Positions 8,826-18,869 are shown, numbered from the stretch's first letter. The stretch: DNA of 64,000 nt from Sphingomonadaceae bacterium 3R27E2-A (GCA_005503165.1 SCNT01000020.1:1-64000); one strand, 5' to 3'. Notes: generated by a model from the letters alone, not told the origin. Translations and numbers: made by a program.

Positions 8826-9992
8826 ATGGCGGCGATCATGGCCACGCTGATTTCCTCCCCCGCCGGGCTTGTCCGCGCCGACTTCCAGCTCGACTCGCCG
8901 CTCAAGGACAGGCGAATCGTCGTGGCGATGTCGGGCGGAGTCGATTCGAGCGTGGTCGCCGCGCTCGCCGCGCGCTCGGGCGCCGAAGTGATCGGGGTGA
9001 CGCTCCAGCTCTATGACCATGGCGCCAAGGCGAAGCGCGTCGGCGCGTGCTGCGCGGGGCAGGATATCCGCGACGCGCGCGCGGTCGCCGACCGGCTGGG
9101 TTTTGTGCATCATGTCCACGACCACGAGAGCCGCTTTCGCGACACGGTGATCGACCAGTTCGCCGACGAATATCTCGCCGGGCGGACGCCGATCCCGTGC
9201 GTGCGCTGTAACATGGGGGTGAAGTTCACCGACCTCTTCGCGCTCGCCAAGGACCTCGGCGCCGATTGCCTCGCAACCGGCCATTATGTGCGCCGCGTGA
9301 TGGGGCCCGCGGGCGCCGAGCTCCACCGCGCGGTCGATCCGGCGCGCGACCAGAGCTATTTCCTCTTCGCGACGACGCAGGAGCAGCTCGATTTCCTCCG
9401 ATTTCCGCTCGGCGGGCTCGAGAAGAGCGCGGTGCGCGAGATCGCGCGCGATCTGGGTCTCGGTGTCGCGGGCAAGCCCGACAGTCAGGACATCTGCTTC
9501 GTACCCGACGGCGATTACGCGACGCTGGTAAAGAAGCTCCGCCCCGAGGCCGACGACCAAGGTACGATCGTTCATATCGACGGCACGGTGCTGGGCGCGC
9601 ACAAGGGGCTGATTCATTACACCGTGGGGCAGCGGCGCGGGATCGAGATCGGCGGGCAGGCCGAGCCGCTCTATGTGGTGCGGCTCGATGCGGAGAAGAA
9701 AGAAGTCGTGGTCGGGCCGCGGCGCGCGCTCGCGGTGTCGGGCGCACGGCTGGGCCAGGTCAACTGGCTGGCCGATGTCGACCGGCGCGACGTGCTCGCC
9801 AAGGTGCGCAGTATGGCGAAGCCGGTACCGGCGCGCGTCGAGGGTGAGCGGCTGGTCTTCGCCACCCCTGAATATGGCGTGGCGCCGGGGCAGGCGGCGG
9901 TGCTCTACGACGCGACCGACGCGTCGCGGGTGCTCGGCGGCGGTTGGATCGAGGAAACCTTTGCGGCGGGCGTGGAGCATCCATCCGCCTGA
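8826..9992 (+). CDS. mnmA: tRNA-specific 2-thiouridylase MnmA
   Basis: Thiolates U34 of tRNA Lys/Glu/Gln. 388 aa. PP-loop SGGVDSS at 36-42, catalytic Cys125 in the CVRCN motif, second catalytic Cys224 in [11 protein letters not shown], and the GQRRGI segment of the C-terminal half. The pair of Cys means it can act by the usual persulfide route. A second ATG at 8838 is also possible. It is monocistronic, followed by a REP-type palindrome before convergent cobT. Confidence 0.97.
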   Translation: MAAIMATLISSPAGLVRADFQLDSPLKDRRIVVAMSGGVDSSVVAALAARSGAEVIGVTLQLYDHGAKAKRVGACCAGQDIRDARAVADRLGFVHHVHDHESRFRDTVIDQFADEYLAGRTPIPCVRCNMGVKFTDLFALAKDLGADCLATGHYVRRVMGPAGAELHRAVDPARDQSYFLFATTQEQLDFLRFPLGGLEKSAVREIARDLGLGVAGKPDSQDICFVPDGDYATLVKKLRPEADDQGTIVHIDGTVLGAHKGLIHYTVGQRRGIEIGGQAEPLYVVRLDAEKKEVVVGPRRALAVSGARLGQVNWLADVDRRDVLAKVRSMAKPVPARVEGERLVFATPEYGVAPGQAAVLYDATDASRVLGGGWIEETFAAGVEHPSA

Positions 9993-10022
9993 CGTCGGCG
10001 TGGGGGTGGCGAGCGGACCATC

Positions 10023-10059
10023 CTAATCCTCCCCATCGCTTCGCGACAGGGAGGATTAG
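10023..10059. repeat. REP-like palindrome (family E)
   Basis: CTAATCCTCCC and GGGAGGATTAG form an 11-bp perfect inverted repeat around CATCGCTTCGCGACA. The same core recurs at 47091-47121. It lies between the convergent mnmA and cobT 3' ends, a usual place for REP elements. Confidence 0.85.
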
Positions 10060-10091
10060 AGCGGCAGCTAACGACCGCAATCTGACCTCGT

Positions 10092-11915
10092 TCAATCGAT
10101 GTCGAACAGCCCCGCGAGCTGCTCGACCATCGTGCCGCCCAGTTGCTCGGCGTCCATGATCGTCACCGCACGGCTGTAGTAGCGCGTGACGTCGTGGCCG
10201 ATGCCGATCGCGCAGAGCTCGACCGGCGAGCGGTTCTCGATCCATTCGATCACCTGGCGAAGGTGCTGGTCGAGATAGGCGCCATGATTGACCGACAGCG
10301 TGCTGTCGTCGACCGGCGCGCCGTCTGAAATCACCATCAGGATTCGGCGTTCCTCGGGGCGACCCACGATGCGGCTGTGCGCCCAGATCAGCGCTTCCCC
10401 GTCGATATTCTCCTTGAGCAACCCCTCGCGCATCATCAGCCCCAGCGACTTGCGCGCGCGCCGATAGGGTTCGTCGGCGGGTTTGTAGATGATATGGCGC
10501 AGGTCGTTGAGGCGGCCGGGATGCGCAGGGCGGCCCGCGGCGAGCCAGTCCTCGCGGCTCTGCCCGCCCTTCCAGGTGCGCGTGGTAAAGCCCAGGATCT
10601 CGGTCTTCACGCCGCAGCGCTCGAGCGTGCGCGCGAGGATGTCGGCGCTGATCGCGGCGATGCTGATCGGACGCCCGCGCATCGAGCCACTATTGTCGAT
10701 CAGCAATGTGACGACGGTGTCCCGGAAGTCGGTGTCGCGCTCGATCTTGTAACTGAGCGACTGACCGGGCGAGACGATGACGCGCGCGAGCCGCGCCGCG
10801 TCGAGCTGGCCTTCCTCCTGATCGAAATCCCACGCGCGGTTCTGCTGCGCCATCAGGCGCCGCTGGAGGCGGTTGGCGAGCTTGGTCACCGCGCCCTGCA
10901 GATGCTGCATCTGCTGGTCGAGATAGGCGCGCAGCCGCGTCAGCTCGTCGGCATCGCAGAGCTCGGTCGCGGCGATGATTTCGTCATGCTTTTCGGTGAA
11001 GCGGACATAGTTGAAATCGGGGACGTCGGTCGGCAGGCGGTTGGGGCGCACGGGCAGCATGCCCTCGTCGCCTTCGCCACCCATTTCGGGTTCGCCGTCG
11101 GCCTCCATTTCCTGCGCGTCGGGGTCGCTGTCGCCGTCGTCGGCCTGGTCGCCCGTGGTCTCGGCGCGCGCGTCGACTTGGGCTTCGCCGGTGCCGCCGT
11201 CTTCGCTCTCCTGCTCGTCCTGGCTTTCCTCGGCCTCGCTCTCGTCCTCCTCGCCGCTGTCCTCGGCGCCCTCGTCCATCGGCTCGTCGCCATAGATGAG
11301 GTCGAGGTGGCGGAGCGCGAGCTTGGCGGTCTCGGCGAAGGCGGCCTGGTCGTCGATCTGCATCGCCAGCGCCTCGATGTCGCCGCCGGCCTGGCGCGCG
11401 ATCCAGTCGCTGATCATGCCGAGCCCGGTCTCGGTGCCCGGCGGCGGCGCCTCGCCGGTGAGCGCCTCGCGCAGCATCAGCTCGAGCGCCGAGGAGACGG
11501 GCACGTCGTCGCGGCTCTGCGCGCGCGCGATCGGGTCTGACCGCATCCGCATCGCGAGGCTCGCCGACAGATTGCCGCGCATGCCGTCCATATGGCGCGC
11601 GCCGAGCGCCTCGATCCGCGCGCGTTCCATCGCGTCGAACGCCGCGGCGGCGAGTGGCTCGTCGGGGCGCGCGGCGGCGTGCAATTTCTCGCTATGGTGC
11701 TTCATGCGCAGCGCATAGGCGTCGGCGAAGCCGCGCGCCTCGGCGACCTGCTCGGCGGGTAGCGTGCGCGATGGCGTCGGGACCTTGATCGTCTTGCCGA
11801 TCTGCGCGGGGGCGTCGGCGGTGAAGCCGACCTCGACCTCGGCATCGCGCGTGACGGCGCGCGCGACGCTCGATAGCGCGGCCTTGAAATCGTCGAGGGG
11901 AGAGGAGGCGGTCAT
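10092..11915 (-). CDS. cobT: CobT-like cobaltochelatase subunit
   Basis: 607 aa. A long acidic low-complexity stretch in the middle ([16 protein letters not shown] and neighbours) is followed by a C-terminal von Willebrand A domain with MIDAS motif DNSGSM. This is the architecture of CobT, which with the AAA+ protein CobS drives CobN in aerobic cobalt insertion. No cobN or other cobalamin gene is in the window, so an additional chaperone-like role, as suggested for orphan CobST pairs, remains open. Separated from cobS by three genes. Confidence 0.93.
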   Translation of the reverse strand: MTASSPLDDFKAALSSVARAVTRDAEVEVGFTADAPAQIGKTIKVPTPSRTLPAEQVAEARGFADAYALRMKHHSEKLHAAARPDEPLAAAAFDAMERARIEALGARHMDGMRGNLSASLAMRMRSDPIARAQSRDDVPVSSALELMLREALTGEAPPPGTETGLGMISDWIARQAGGDIEALAMQIDDQAAFAETAKLALRHLDLIYGDEPMDEGAEDSGEEDESEAEESQDEQESEDGGTGEAQVDARAETTGDQADDGDSDPDAQEMEADGEPEMGGEGDEGMLPVRPNRLPTDVPDFNYVRFTEKHDEIIAATELCDADELTRLRAYLDQQMQHLQGAVTKLANRLQRRLMAQQNRAWDFDQEEGQLDAARLARVIVSPGQSLSYKIERDTDFRDTVVTLLIDNSGSMRGRPISIAAISADILARTLERCGVKTEILGFTTRTWKGGQSREDWLAAGRPAHPGRLNDLRHIIYKPADEPYRRARKSLGLMMREGLLKENIDGEALIWAHSRIVGRPEERRILMVISDGAPVDDSTLSVNHGAYLDQHLRQVIEWIENRSPVELCAIGIGHDVTRYYSRAVTIMDAEQLGGTMVEQLAGLFDID

Positions 11916-12034
11916 GGCGAGTCGGCTCTAACCAGCTTTGCTGCGGGGGGGAAGAGGATGGGACGAATAGGGGGTAAACGGGGTCATAGCCAAGCTCGCT
12001 TGACGCCAACGCAAGCCGGGCGCATCGGCGCTGC

Positions 12035-13255
12035 ATGTCCTCCCCCGCATCCTCCTCCATGAAAAATCCGTGGATCGTCATCCTCTGTGCCGCCTTCATC
12101 GTCACGCTGGCGATGGGGGTGCGGCAGAGCTTCGGGCTGTTCTTGCCGCAGATGAGCGTCGACATCGGCATCAGCCGGTCGGACTTCGGGCTCGCGATGG
12201 CACTGCAGAATTTGCTGTTCGGGCTGGTCCAGCCTTTCGTCGGCGCGCTCGCGGACAAGCATGGCGCGGGGCGCGTGGTGCTCGTCGGGGCGCTGCTTTA
12301 CGCGCTCGGGCTCATCGGCGCGGCATTCGCGACCGATGCGATCGGGCTGCATGTCAGCTTCGGCATCTTCATCGGCATGGCGCAGTCGGCGACGACCTTC
12401 GTCGTCGTGCTCGGCGCTGTCGGGCGCGTCGTGCCGCCCGACAAGCGCAGCGGCGCGTTCGGCATCGTCACCGCCGGCGGCTCGCTCGGGCAGTTCCTCG
12501 TCGTACCGCTCGCCTCGATCCTGCTCCGCGACATCGGTTATCACGAGACCTTGTGGATCATGGCGGGGCTGGTGGCACTTTGCGGGCTGCTCGCGATCGG
12601 CGTCGCGGGGCGCACCGACGGCAGCCCCGGCGTGTCGGCGGAGGTCGAACAGAGTGCGCGCGAGGCACTGCGCAAGGCCGCGGTGCATCGCGGCTACTGG
12701 CTGCTCAACGCGGGTTTCTTCGTCTGCGGCTTCCACATCGCCTTCATCGCGACGCACCTCCCCGCCTATCTGGACGACAAGGGGCTCGGGATCGAGATCG
12801 GGGCGCAGGTGCTCGCGCTCGTCGGGCTGTTCAACATCCTCGGCTCTTATGTGTTCGGGCGCGCGGGCGACGTGCTGCGCCAGAAATATGTGCTGTCGGC
12901 GCTCTACACGGCGCGCTCGGCGGTCATCGCACTGTTTCTCTTCCTGCCGCTGAGCCATGCGAGCGCGCTGCTTTTCGCCGGCGCGATGGGTTTCCTGTGG
13001 CTCGGCACCGTGCCGCTGACCAGCGGCATCGTCGGGCGCATCTTCGGCATCCGCTATCTCTCGATGCTCTATGGCATCGTGTTCCTCAGCCATCAGATCG
13101 GCAGCTTCTTCGGCGCGTGGATGGCGGGGCTGATCTTCGAGGCGACCGGCAGCTACGACATCGCCTGGGGCTTCGCGATCGCACTCGGACTCCTTGCGGG
13201 GCTGGTCCATCTTCCGATCGCCGACGCGCCGCTAAAACATACGGCGCCCGCATGA
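12035..13255 (+). CDS. MFS transporter, monocarboxylate/oxalate-formate type
   Basis: 406 aa with about 12 predicted membrane helices. RQSFGLFLPQM in helix 1 and the loop GALADKHGAGRVVLVG after helix 2 are typical of the oxalate:formate antiporter / monocarboxylate branch of the major facilitator superfamily. Substrate unknown. It sits divergent from cobT and overlaps the following small gene by ATGA. ATG 12059 (MKNPWIVI) is an alternative start. Confidence 0.85.
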   Translation: MSSPASSSMKNPWIVILCAAFIVTLAMGVRQSFGLFLPQMSVDIGISRSDFGLAMALQNLLFGLVQPFVGALADKHGAGRVVLVGALLYALGLIGAAFATDAIGLHVSFGIFIGMAQSATTFVVVLGAVGRVVPPDKRSGAFGIVTAGGSLGQFLVVPLASILLRDIGYHETLWIMAGLVALCGLLAIGVAGRTDGSPGVSAEVEQSAREALRKAAVHRGYWLLNAGFFVCGFHIAFIATHLPAYLDDKGLGIEIGAQVLALVGLFNILGSYVFGRAGDVLRQKYVLSALYTARSAVIALFLFLPLSHASALLFAGAMGFLWLGTVPLTSGIVGRIFGIRYLSMLYGIVFLSHQIGSFFGAWMAGLIFEATGSYDIAWGFAIALGLLAGLVHLPIADAPLKHTAPA

Positions 13256-13386
13256 AGCTCCAGCGGCAGGACTGGATCGCGCTCGCGCTGTTCGCGGCGG
13301 TCGCGATCGGCGGGCTGTGGCTGTGGACCGGCGAGGGGCCGGTCGTGTGGCTCAGCGATTTCGCGGTGATGTGCGGCTTTGTCTAG
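13252..13386 (+). CDS. Small single-helix membrane protein (44 aa)
   Basis: The frame starts with ATG 13252 overlapping the MFS stop (ATGA) and reads MKLQRQDWIALALFAAVAIG..., one clear membrane helix (about residues 8-26) and a short hydrophobic tail ending MCGFV. Translational coupling to the transporter and convergence with the next gene (4-bp 3' overlap) support it as real. It could be a transporter accessory peptide; no homologue is recognised. Confidence 0.55.
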   Translation: MKLQRQDWIALALFAAVAIGGLWLWTGEGPVVWLSDFAVMCGFV

Positions 13387-14561
13387 GACGGGTCGCGATT
13401 GCAGATCGCGTCGTCCATTTCCTTTGGCGCCGCCGGGTCGGGGACGAGGCGGAAGACGTGCGCAAGCGTGGTCGCGACGCGTTCGGAGCGGCTCCGCTTG
13501 TCGGCGATGACATCGACGAAATCGCGGCACGCGACCGCGCTGCGCAGGAAATTGCTATGCCCGGTCGAGCCGCGCGACACATCGGTGGTGTCGATGATCG
13601 TCAGCCCCGGCGCCGAGGCGGCGTAGCAGCGCTCGGGCTCGCCTTTCGCCCGCAATTCGGCCGCGACGAAGGGGTCGAAGCAATAGGGCGAGCCGAGCCG
13701 CGGATAGCCGTGGAGAACCCGCGAGGCGGCGAGCGCCTTGTCTTTCGACGAGACGTAGACGGTGATGTGGCGCCCCTGCGCGACGCGCTCGGGCGACAGC
13801 ACATCCTCGGCGACGTCGCGCTCGAAGGTCTCGCGGTCGATGTCGGGCGAGGCGAGGATGATGTTCGAGATCTTGTCGCGGCGCTCGGCCCTGCGCGCGA
13901 GCCGGTCGGCGGCGCCGACCGCGGGAATGACCAGCCGCGCCCCGAGCGAATGCGAGACGATGACGATCTCCTTCACCCATTCGCGCTCGGCGAGCGTGCG
14001 CAGGAAATCGCGGAAATTGCGGATGTCGTGGTACATGTTGGTCTCGTCGACCCCGTAACCCAGCACCTGGTGCTGCGACGGCCAGCTGTATGCGACGACC
14101 GGGCCGTCGAAGCCCGTCATCCGCGCGATCTGCGCCGTGTCCTTGGTCGTCGTCTCGAAACTCTCGCGATAGCCATGGACGTAGAGCAGGACGCGCCCCT
14201 GCCGTCGGTCGATCTCGGCCTGGAGCGCGCGCCACCAGTCCCCCGCGTCCTGGAACGCCATCGGCGTGCGCCATTCCTTCTTGCCGCCCGCCTTGGTCTC
14301 GGCGGGCGTGGCGAAGCGGCCGTAGCGGACGCGGTCGCCGCGATAGACGAGCAGGCGGATATCGGCGCTGCGGCAGTCGGGCAGGCGGCTGGTCGCGAAG
14401 AAGAGCGGCAGCGCGGCCTCGTCGACTGCGGCGCCCGGCTGGGCGGTGCAGCGCGCGTCGGCGACATAGTCGGCGTGGCGAATCTTGCCGTAGTCGACGG
14501 GCTTTATGCAGCCGGCGAGCGTCAGAGCGGCAGCGGCCACCGCGAGGTGGCGCAGCGACAT
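13383..14561 (-). CDS. Alpha/beta-hydrolase lipoprotein (DUF900-like)
   Basis: 392 aa. Lipoprotein signal [18 protein letters not shown], then a DUF900-type alpha/beta hydrolase core: YVHGYRESFE, YSWPSQHQVLGYGVDE and the nucleophile elbow SHSLGARL. The family consists of exported hydrolases of unknown substrate. The start at 14561 is chosen because it gives the signal peptide and its A is shared with the cobS stop (TGATG), so it is probably co-translated with cobS. Longer upstream frames run inside cobS. Confidence 0.8.
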   Translation of the reverse strand: MSLRHLAVAAAALTLAGCIKPVDYGKIRHADYVADARCTAQPGAAVDEAALPLFFATSRLPDCRSADIRLLVYRGDRVRYGRFATPAETKAGGKKEWRTPMAFQDAGDWWRALQAEIDRRQGRVLLYVHGYRESFETTTKDTAQIARMTGFDGPVVAYSWPSQHQVLGYGVDETNMYHDIRNFRDFLRTLAEREWVKEIVIVSHSLGARLVIPAVGAADRLARRAERRDKISNIILASPDIDRETFERDVAEDVLSPERVAQGRHITVYVSSKDKALAASRVLHGYPRLGSPYCFDPFVAAELRAKGEPERCYAASAPGLTIIDTTDVSRGSTGHSNFLRSAVACRDFVDVIADKRSRSERVATTLAHVFRLVPDPAAPKEMDDAICNRDPS

Positions 14562-15550
14562 CACTTCGCGACGACGCTTTCGGGCAGGTCTTCGCCGAAG
14601 ACGCGCTGATAATATTCGGCGACGATCATCCGCTCGGCCTCGTCGCACTTGTTGAGGAACGACAGGCGGAAGGCGAAGCCGATATTGTGGAAGATCGCGG
14701 CATTCTGCGCCCAGCTGATCACGGTGCGCGGGCTCATGACGGTCGAGATGTCGCCGTTGATGAAGCCCTGGCGGGTCAGGTCGGCGACCTTGACCATGTT
14801 CGCAATCGTTATGTCGTCGGTCTCGGGCACCTTCGCCAGGATGATCGCGGCCTCCGTCGCGGCGGGCAGGTAGTTCAGCGTGACGACGATGTTCCAGCGG
14901 TCCATCTGGCCCTGGTTGATCTGCTGCGTGCCGTGATAGAGTCCGCTCGTATCGCCGAGCCCCACGGTGTTCGCGGTCGAGAACAGCCGGAAATACGGGT
15001 TCGGGCGGATCACGCGATTCTGGTCGAGCAGGGTCAGCTTGCCCTCGGTCTCCAGCACGCGCTGGATCACGAACATGACGTCGGGACGTCCCGCGTCATA
15101 TTCGTCGAAGACCAGCGCGGTCGGGGTCTGCAGCGCCCAGGGGAGCAGGCCTTCGCGAAATTCGGTGACCTGCTGGCCGTCGCGCAGCACGATCGCGTCG
15201 CGGCCGACCAGGTCGATGCGGCTGATATGCGCGTCGAGGTTGACGCGGATGCACGGCCATTTGAGCCGCGCCGCGACCTGTTCGATATGCGTCGACTTGC
15301 CCGTGCCGTGATAGCCCTGCACCATCACGCGGCGATTGTATTTGAAGCCCGCGAGGATCGCGAGCGTGGTGTCGCCGTCGAAGACATAGGCGGGGTCGAG
15401 ATCGGGCACGCGCGCGTCGGCCTCGCTGAACGCCGGGACCATCATGTCGACATCGACCCCGAACATCTCGCGCGCATTCACCTCGGTATCGGGCGCCGCG
15501 AGCAGCGTCGAGCCATGGTGGTCGGGGAGGCTGTTGGGGATATCGGTCAT
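14561..15550 (-). CDS. cobS: CobS-like AAA+ cobaltochelatase subunit
   Basis: 329 aa MoxR/CobS-type AAA+ ATPase. Walker [10 protein letters not shown], Walker [11 protein letters not shown], and the family segment [20 protein letters not shown]. It works with CobT as the ATP-driven chaperone of CobN. Start MTDIPNSL at 15550 is chosen; the frame stays open further upstream only because it runs through a palindromic repeat (15575-15676). Flanked upstream by an NTF2-like gene and a J-domain gene on the same strand. Confidence 0.93.
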   Translation of the reverse strand: MTDIPNSLPDHHGSTLLAAPDTEVNAREMFGVDVDMMVPAFSEADARVPDLDPAYVFDGDTTLAILAGFKYNRRVMVQGYHGTGKSTHIEQVAARLKWPCIRVNLDAHISRIDLVGRDAIVLRDGQQVTEFREGLLPWALQTPTALVFDEYDAGRPDVMFVIQRVLETEGKLTLLDQNRVIRPNPYFRLFSTANTVGLGDTSGLYHGTQQINQGQMDRWNIVVTLNYLPAATEAAIILAKVPETDDITIANMVKVADLTRQGFINGDISTVMSPRTVISWAQNAAIFHNIGFAFRLSFLNKCDEAERMIVAEYYQRVFGEDLPESVVAK

Positions 15551-15574
15551 CGTCGCGTCCATTATTTCATGATC

Positions 15575-15676
15575 GTCATGCTGAACTTGTTTCAGCATCC
15601 ATGGCCTTCGCTCTCCTTTGGCGCCGCGCCAGCGGAAAGGTCCGGCCATGGACCCTGAAACAAGTTCAGGGTGACG
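15575..15676. repeat. Family C palindrome (CTGAACTTGTTTCAG type)
   Basis: Inverted arms TGCTGAACTTGTTTCAGC.TCCATGGCC and GGCCATGGACCCTGAAACAAGTTCAGGGTGA flank a short spacer, within the 202-bp gap between cobS and the NTF2-like gene. The repeat is open in the cobS frame and artificially extends it. Confidence 0.8.
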
Positions 15677-15752
15677 AGGAAGAGGAGTCGGTGAGTTGCC
15701 GCCGACTGTCCGTGCGCGGTATCGACATGGGTTGCGCCATGCAACGCCTTAT

Positions 15753-16190
15753 TCAGAGGATGCCCAGCGCCTTCAGCACCGACGACTGGTCGTAGTATGG
15801 GCGTTCGCAGACGATCTTGTCGCTGCCCGGCGCGAACTGGAAGCTTGCCGCCATGCGCACGCGGAACGCCTTGCCGGTCGGCTCGATCGTGCGGAGGCCG
15901 AGGTTCAGCGGGCCGAGATGTGTGCCGGTCAGCCAGAATTCGACGAGCACCGTGTCGGTCGCGGCGTCGGCGGCGATCGCGATCACCTCGTTGCCCTGGT
16001 CGGGAAAGGGGATGCGCGACTGGGTGAAATAGCTGCGCACCGCGGACTCGCCGTCGAAGATCGTGCCGGGGCCGTGGAGTTCGTAGCGCGGGTGCTCGAA
16101 GGTCTCGATCACCGCATCCCATTCGTGCGTGATCTCCAGCGCCATATGGCGGCGGACCACTTCGATGCGCTTTTCGTCGAGTTCGTTCAT
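15753..16190 (-). CDS. SnoaL/NTF2-like protein
   Basis: 145 aa forming a single alpha+beta cone of the NTF2-like superfamily: long N-terminal helix (KRIEVVRRHMALEITHEWDAVIETF), HGPGTIFDGESAVRSYF, and FRVRMAASFQFAPGSDKI. Members are small enzymes or binding proteins, often ester cyclases; substrate unknown. Lies 27 bp after the J-domain gene and is probably in its transcript. Confidence 0.75.
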   Translation of the reverse strand: MNELDEKRIEVVRRHMALEITHEWDAVIETFEHPRYELHGPGTIFDGESAVRSYFTQSRIPFPDQGNEVIAIAADAATDTVLVEFWLTGTHLGPLNLGLRTIEPTGKAFRVRMAASFQFAPGSDKIVCERPYYDQSSVLKALGIL

Positions 16191-16217
16191 CGCAGCTCTC
16201 CTGTCAGGCGAAGGCCC

Positions 16218-16811
16218 CTAGGCGAAGGCTTTGGCCTTTCTGAGCAGCTGATATGCCGCAACGACCTCGCCGAGTCTCGCTTCATGGCTGCGGTCGCCGC
16301 CGTTGCGGTCGGGGTGATATTTGCGCACCAGCTCGCTGTAGCGGCGGCGGAGCGCGGCGCGGCCGGCGTCGGCGGGGAGCGCGAGCAATTGCATCGCGGC
16401 ATGTTCTTCGCGCGACAGGCCGGGGTTCGCGGCCTGACGCCGCGCCTCGTCCATCCGCTGGCGGAAGCGCGCGCCGAGCGCGTCGATCGGGTCGCGGAAA
16501 TCGGCCCAGCGCGGCGGCAGGTCGGCGCTGCCCGCGGGGCGGAAGCTGCGGCTTTCTGTTTCCCAGCCCGCGGTCGACGACTGCGCCTCGATGATCTGGT
16601 CGGCGGTCATGCCCTCAAAATAATTATAGCCCGCGTTGAATTCGCGGACATGGTCGAGGCACAGCCAGCGATATTGCGGCGGGCCGTCGGGCGAGCGGGT
16701 GCCCGAAATCGGCGCGCGAAACTCGCCGGCCTCGCGGCAGCCGGGCGCGGCGCAGCGTTCTTCGCGCGGAACGCGGCCATGGAAACGGGTCGGGCGGGTC
16801 GGGGAGGGCAA
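16218..16811 (-). CDS. J-domain co-chaperone with N-terminal Cys cluster
   Basis: 197 aa. The J domain is at the very C-terminus with HPD at 166-168 (RRRYSELVRKYHPDRNGG), so it can stimulate a DnaK ATPase. The N-terminal half carries CAAPGC and WLCLDH, a possible metal-binding site. In many alphaproteobacteria such a J-protein sits between bolA and cobS, exactly as here, so a role with BolA/CobS is suggested by neighbourhood only. It is divergent from bolA. Confidence 0.82.
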   Translation of the reverse strand: MPSPTRPTRFHGRVPREERCAAPGCREAGEFRAPISGTRSPDGPPQYRWLCLDHVREFNAGYNYFEGMTADQIIEAQSSTAGWETESRSFRPAGSADLPPRWADFRDPIDALGARFRQRMDEARRQAANPGLSREEHAAMQLLALPADAGRAALRRRYSELVRKYHPDRNGGDRSHEARLGEVVAAYQLLRKAKAFA

Positions 16812-16874
16812 GGAGACTCTCGGCGATTTGGGGAGGCCTTATCATTTGGCGACGAAGCGCTTATGGTCAACCCC

Positions 16875-17159
16875 ATGAGCACCCCCGGACCCGTACAACA
16901 AGAGATGGAAGCGCTGCTGACGGCGGCGTTTCCCGACGCGAATTTCACCCTCAGCAACGACAGCGCCAGCCATCATGGCCATGCCGGCGACGACGGCAGC
17001 GGCGAGTCGCATTTCAGCCTGACCATCGAGTGGGCGGGCTTCGCGGGCATCAACCGCGTCGCGCGCCAGCGCGCGGTGAACAAGGCGCTGGGCGACCTCC
17101 CCGGGCAACGCGTCCACGCGCTCGCGATCCGCGCGACGGCGCCGGGAGAGGGTCGATGA
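16875..17159 (+). CDS. bolA: BolA-family protein
   Basis: 94 aa. BolA fold with the conserved HH in SHHGHAGDDGSGESHFSLTI, which binds a [2Fe-2S] cluster with a monothiol glutaredoxin, and the C-terminal NKALGD...VHALAI segment. BolA proteins act in iron signalling and Fe-S trafficking. Start MSTPGP at 16875 chosen; ATG 16863 (MVNPM) is in frame. The stop overlaps the cupin start (ATGA). The long frame open upstream of 16863 is antisense to the J-domain gene. Confidence 0.9.
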   Translation: MSTPGPVQQEMEALLTAAFPDANFTLSNDSASHHGHAGDDGSGESHFSLTIEWAGFAGINRVARQRAVNKALGDLPGQRVHALAIRATAPGEGR

Positions 17160-17524
17160 TCGACAAGGTCAATCTGGCGGAAGCCTTCGCGAGCTTCGAC
17201 GATCCCTGGAACCCGCGCGTCGCGGGCGACATCAACGATTTCCAAGTCAAGCTGGTCAAGCTCGACGGCAAGTTCGACTGGCATCATCACATGCAAGAAG
17301 ACGAATTGTTCCTCGTCGTCGCGGGGCGGATGAAGATGGCGTTCCGCGACCGCGACGTGATCGTCGAGCCCGGCGAGTTCATCATCGTCCCGCACGGCAT
17401 CGAACATTGCCCCGAGGCGCTGGGCGGCGAATGCTCGGTGCTGCTGCTCGAACCGGGTTCGACGCTGAACACCGGCAATGTCGAAACCGAAAAGACGAAG
17501 AAGACGCTGGAAAGGCTCGGCTGA
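17156..17524 (+). CDS. Small cupin protein
   Basis: 122 aa single cupin_2 barrel. The metal-binding motif 1 is WHHHMQEDELFLVVAG and motif 2 is EPGEFIIVPHGIEHCP. Enzymatic role unknown. It is coupled at both ends: ATGA with bolA and TGATG with pirin, giving a bolA-cupin-pirin unit. Confidence 0.82.
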   Translation: MIDKVNLAEAFASFDDPWNPRVAGDINDFQVKLVKLDGKFDWHHHMQEDELFLVVAGRMKMAFRDRDVIVEPGEFIIVPHGIEHCPEALGGECSVLLLEPGSTLNTGNVETEKTKKTLERLG

Positions 17525-18408
17525 TGTTCACTGTCATCACACCCTCGACCCACGACATCGGCGCCTTTGACGTGCGGCGCACCTTGCCCAACAAGGCGCG
17601 GACGATGGTCGGGCCCTTCATCTTCGTCGACCAGTTCGGCCCCGCGCATTTCGACATCGGCGCGGGCATGGACGTGCGCCCGCACCCGCATATCAACCTC
17701 GCGACGGTGACCTATCTCTTCGAGGGGGCGATCGATCATCGCGACAGCCTCGGCACCTTTGCGACGATCCGGCCGGGCGCGTGCAATCTGATGACCGCGG
17801 GGCGCGGGATCGTCCATTCGGAGCGCACGCCGGCGGCCGAGCGCGCCGCCGGATCGGCGATCTCGGGGATGCAGACATGGCTCGCGCTGCCCGACGGCAA
17901 GGAAGAGATCGACCCGGCGTTCGAGCATGTCGCGAAGGACGATCTGCCGCTGATCGAGGACAATAATGTCTCGGCGCGGGTGATCATGGGCAGCCTGTGG
18001 GGCAAGACCTCGCCAATCACCCAGCATAGCGCGACCATCTACGCCGACATATTGATGCACGCCGGCGCGACGATCCCCATCGAGGCCGAAGCCGACGAGC
18101 GCGCGATCCTCGTGGCGATCGGCGACGCCAGCCTCGACGGCGAAAGGCTCGACCGCCACAGCCTCTATATCCTGAAGCCCGGCCACGCGATGACTTTGCG
18201 CGCCGACAGCGATGCCCGCGTGATGCTGCTCGGCGGCGAAGCCTTTTCGACCCCGCGCCACGTCTGGTGGAATTTCGTGAGTTCCTCGCGCGACCGCATC
18301 AACGAGGCCAAGCATGAGTGGAAGGAGCGGAAATTCCCGCTCGTCCCCGGAGACGGCAAGGAGTTCATCCCGATCCCCGAGGTACCGAAGACGGTGAGCT
18401 ATCCGTGA
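17524..18408 (+). CDS. Pirin-family protein
   Basis: 294 aa bicupin of the pirin family. The four metal ligands of the N-terminal cupin are all present: H54 and H56 (RPHPHINL), H98 and E100 (IVHSERTP), which supports an iron enzyme, for example a quercetin-dioxygenase-like or redox-sensing pirin. The C-terminal half also keeps the pirin_C barrel. Starts at ATG 17524 sharing one base with the cupin stop. Confidence 0.9.
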   Translation: MFTVITPSTHDIGAFDVRRTLPNKARTMVGPFIFVDQFGPAHFDIGAGMDVRPHPHINLATVTYLFEGAIDHRDSLGTFATIRPGACNLMTAGRGIVHSERTPAAERAAGSAISGMQTWLALPDGKEEIDPAFEHVAKDDLPLIEDNNVSARVIMGSLWGKTSPITQHSATIYADILMHAGATIPIEAEADERAILVAIGDASLDGERLDRHSLYILKPGHAMTLRADSDARVMLLGGEAFSTPRHVWWNFVSSSRDRINEAKHEWKERKFPLVPGDGKEFIPIPEVPKTVSYP

Positions 18409-18869
18409 GTCTGCTGCTTGCGCTGGCGATGGCGGCGGCGCAAGCGAACGATCCCGGGCCGGTGTTCGACTGCGCGATCGGCAAGAAAAGGCTGACGGTG
18501 ACGCAGGAGGGCGGGGCGCTCGTCTATCGCTACGGGACGAAGCAGCGCGCCGAACTGCGCATGGTCGCCGACGCCGCGAGCGGGCGTGTGCATTACCACC
18601 GCACCCTCTATCCGCGCGGCGAAGACCAGACGCTGCGTTTCGTGAACGGCGATTACTCCTATGTCGTCTACGCCCATTGGTCGGCGCCGGGCATGGGCAT
18701 GACCGAGGCGGGGAGTACGACCGAGGCCGCCTATGGCGGGCTGATCGTGCTGAAGAACGGCGAACAGCTAATTTCGCGCCGCTGTAACGGCGAGGGCGGC
18801 GACATGCGCGAATGGCCGATCTTCAAGACGCTGCCGGTGGATGCGGAGAATCTGACGCCGACGTTTTGA
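18405..18869 (+). CDS. Exported protein of unknown function
   Basis: 154 aa starting at a GTG that overlaps the pirin stop (GTGA). N-terminal signal peptide VSLLLALAMAAAQA with likely cleavage after AQA; mature part is mostly beta, with Cys in FDCAIGKKRL and SRRCNGEG that may form one disulfide. No domain recognised. Probably the last gene of the bolA operon. Confidence 0.7.
   Translation: MSLLLALAMAAAQANDPGPVFDCAIGKKRLTVTQEGGALVYRYGTKQRAELRMVADAASGRVHYHRTLYPRGEDQTLRFVNGDYSYVVYAHWSAPGMGMTEAGSTTEAAYGGLIVLKNGEQLISRRCNGEGGDMREWPIFKTLPVDAENLTPTF

Noticed and set aside
15696-16862. Long N-terminal extension of bolA
   Set aside because: Antisense to the J-domain and NTF2-like genes; BolA family proteins are about 90 aa.
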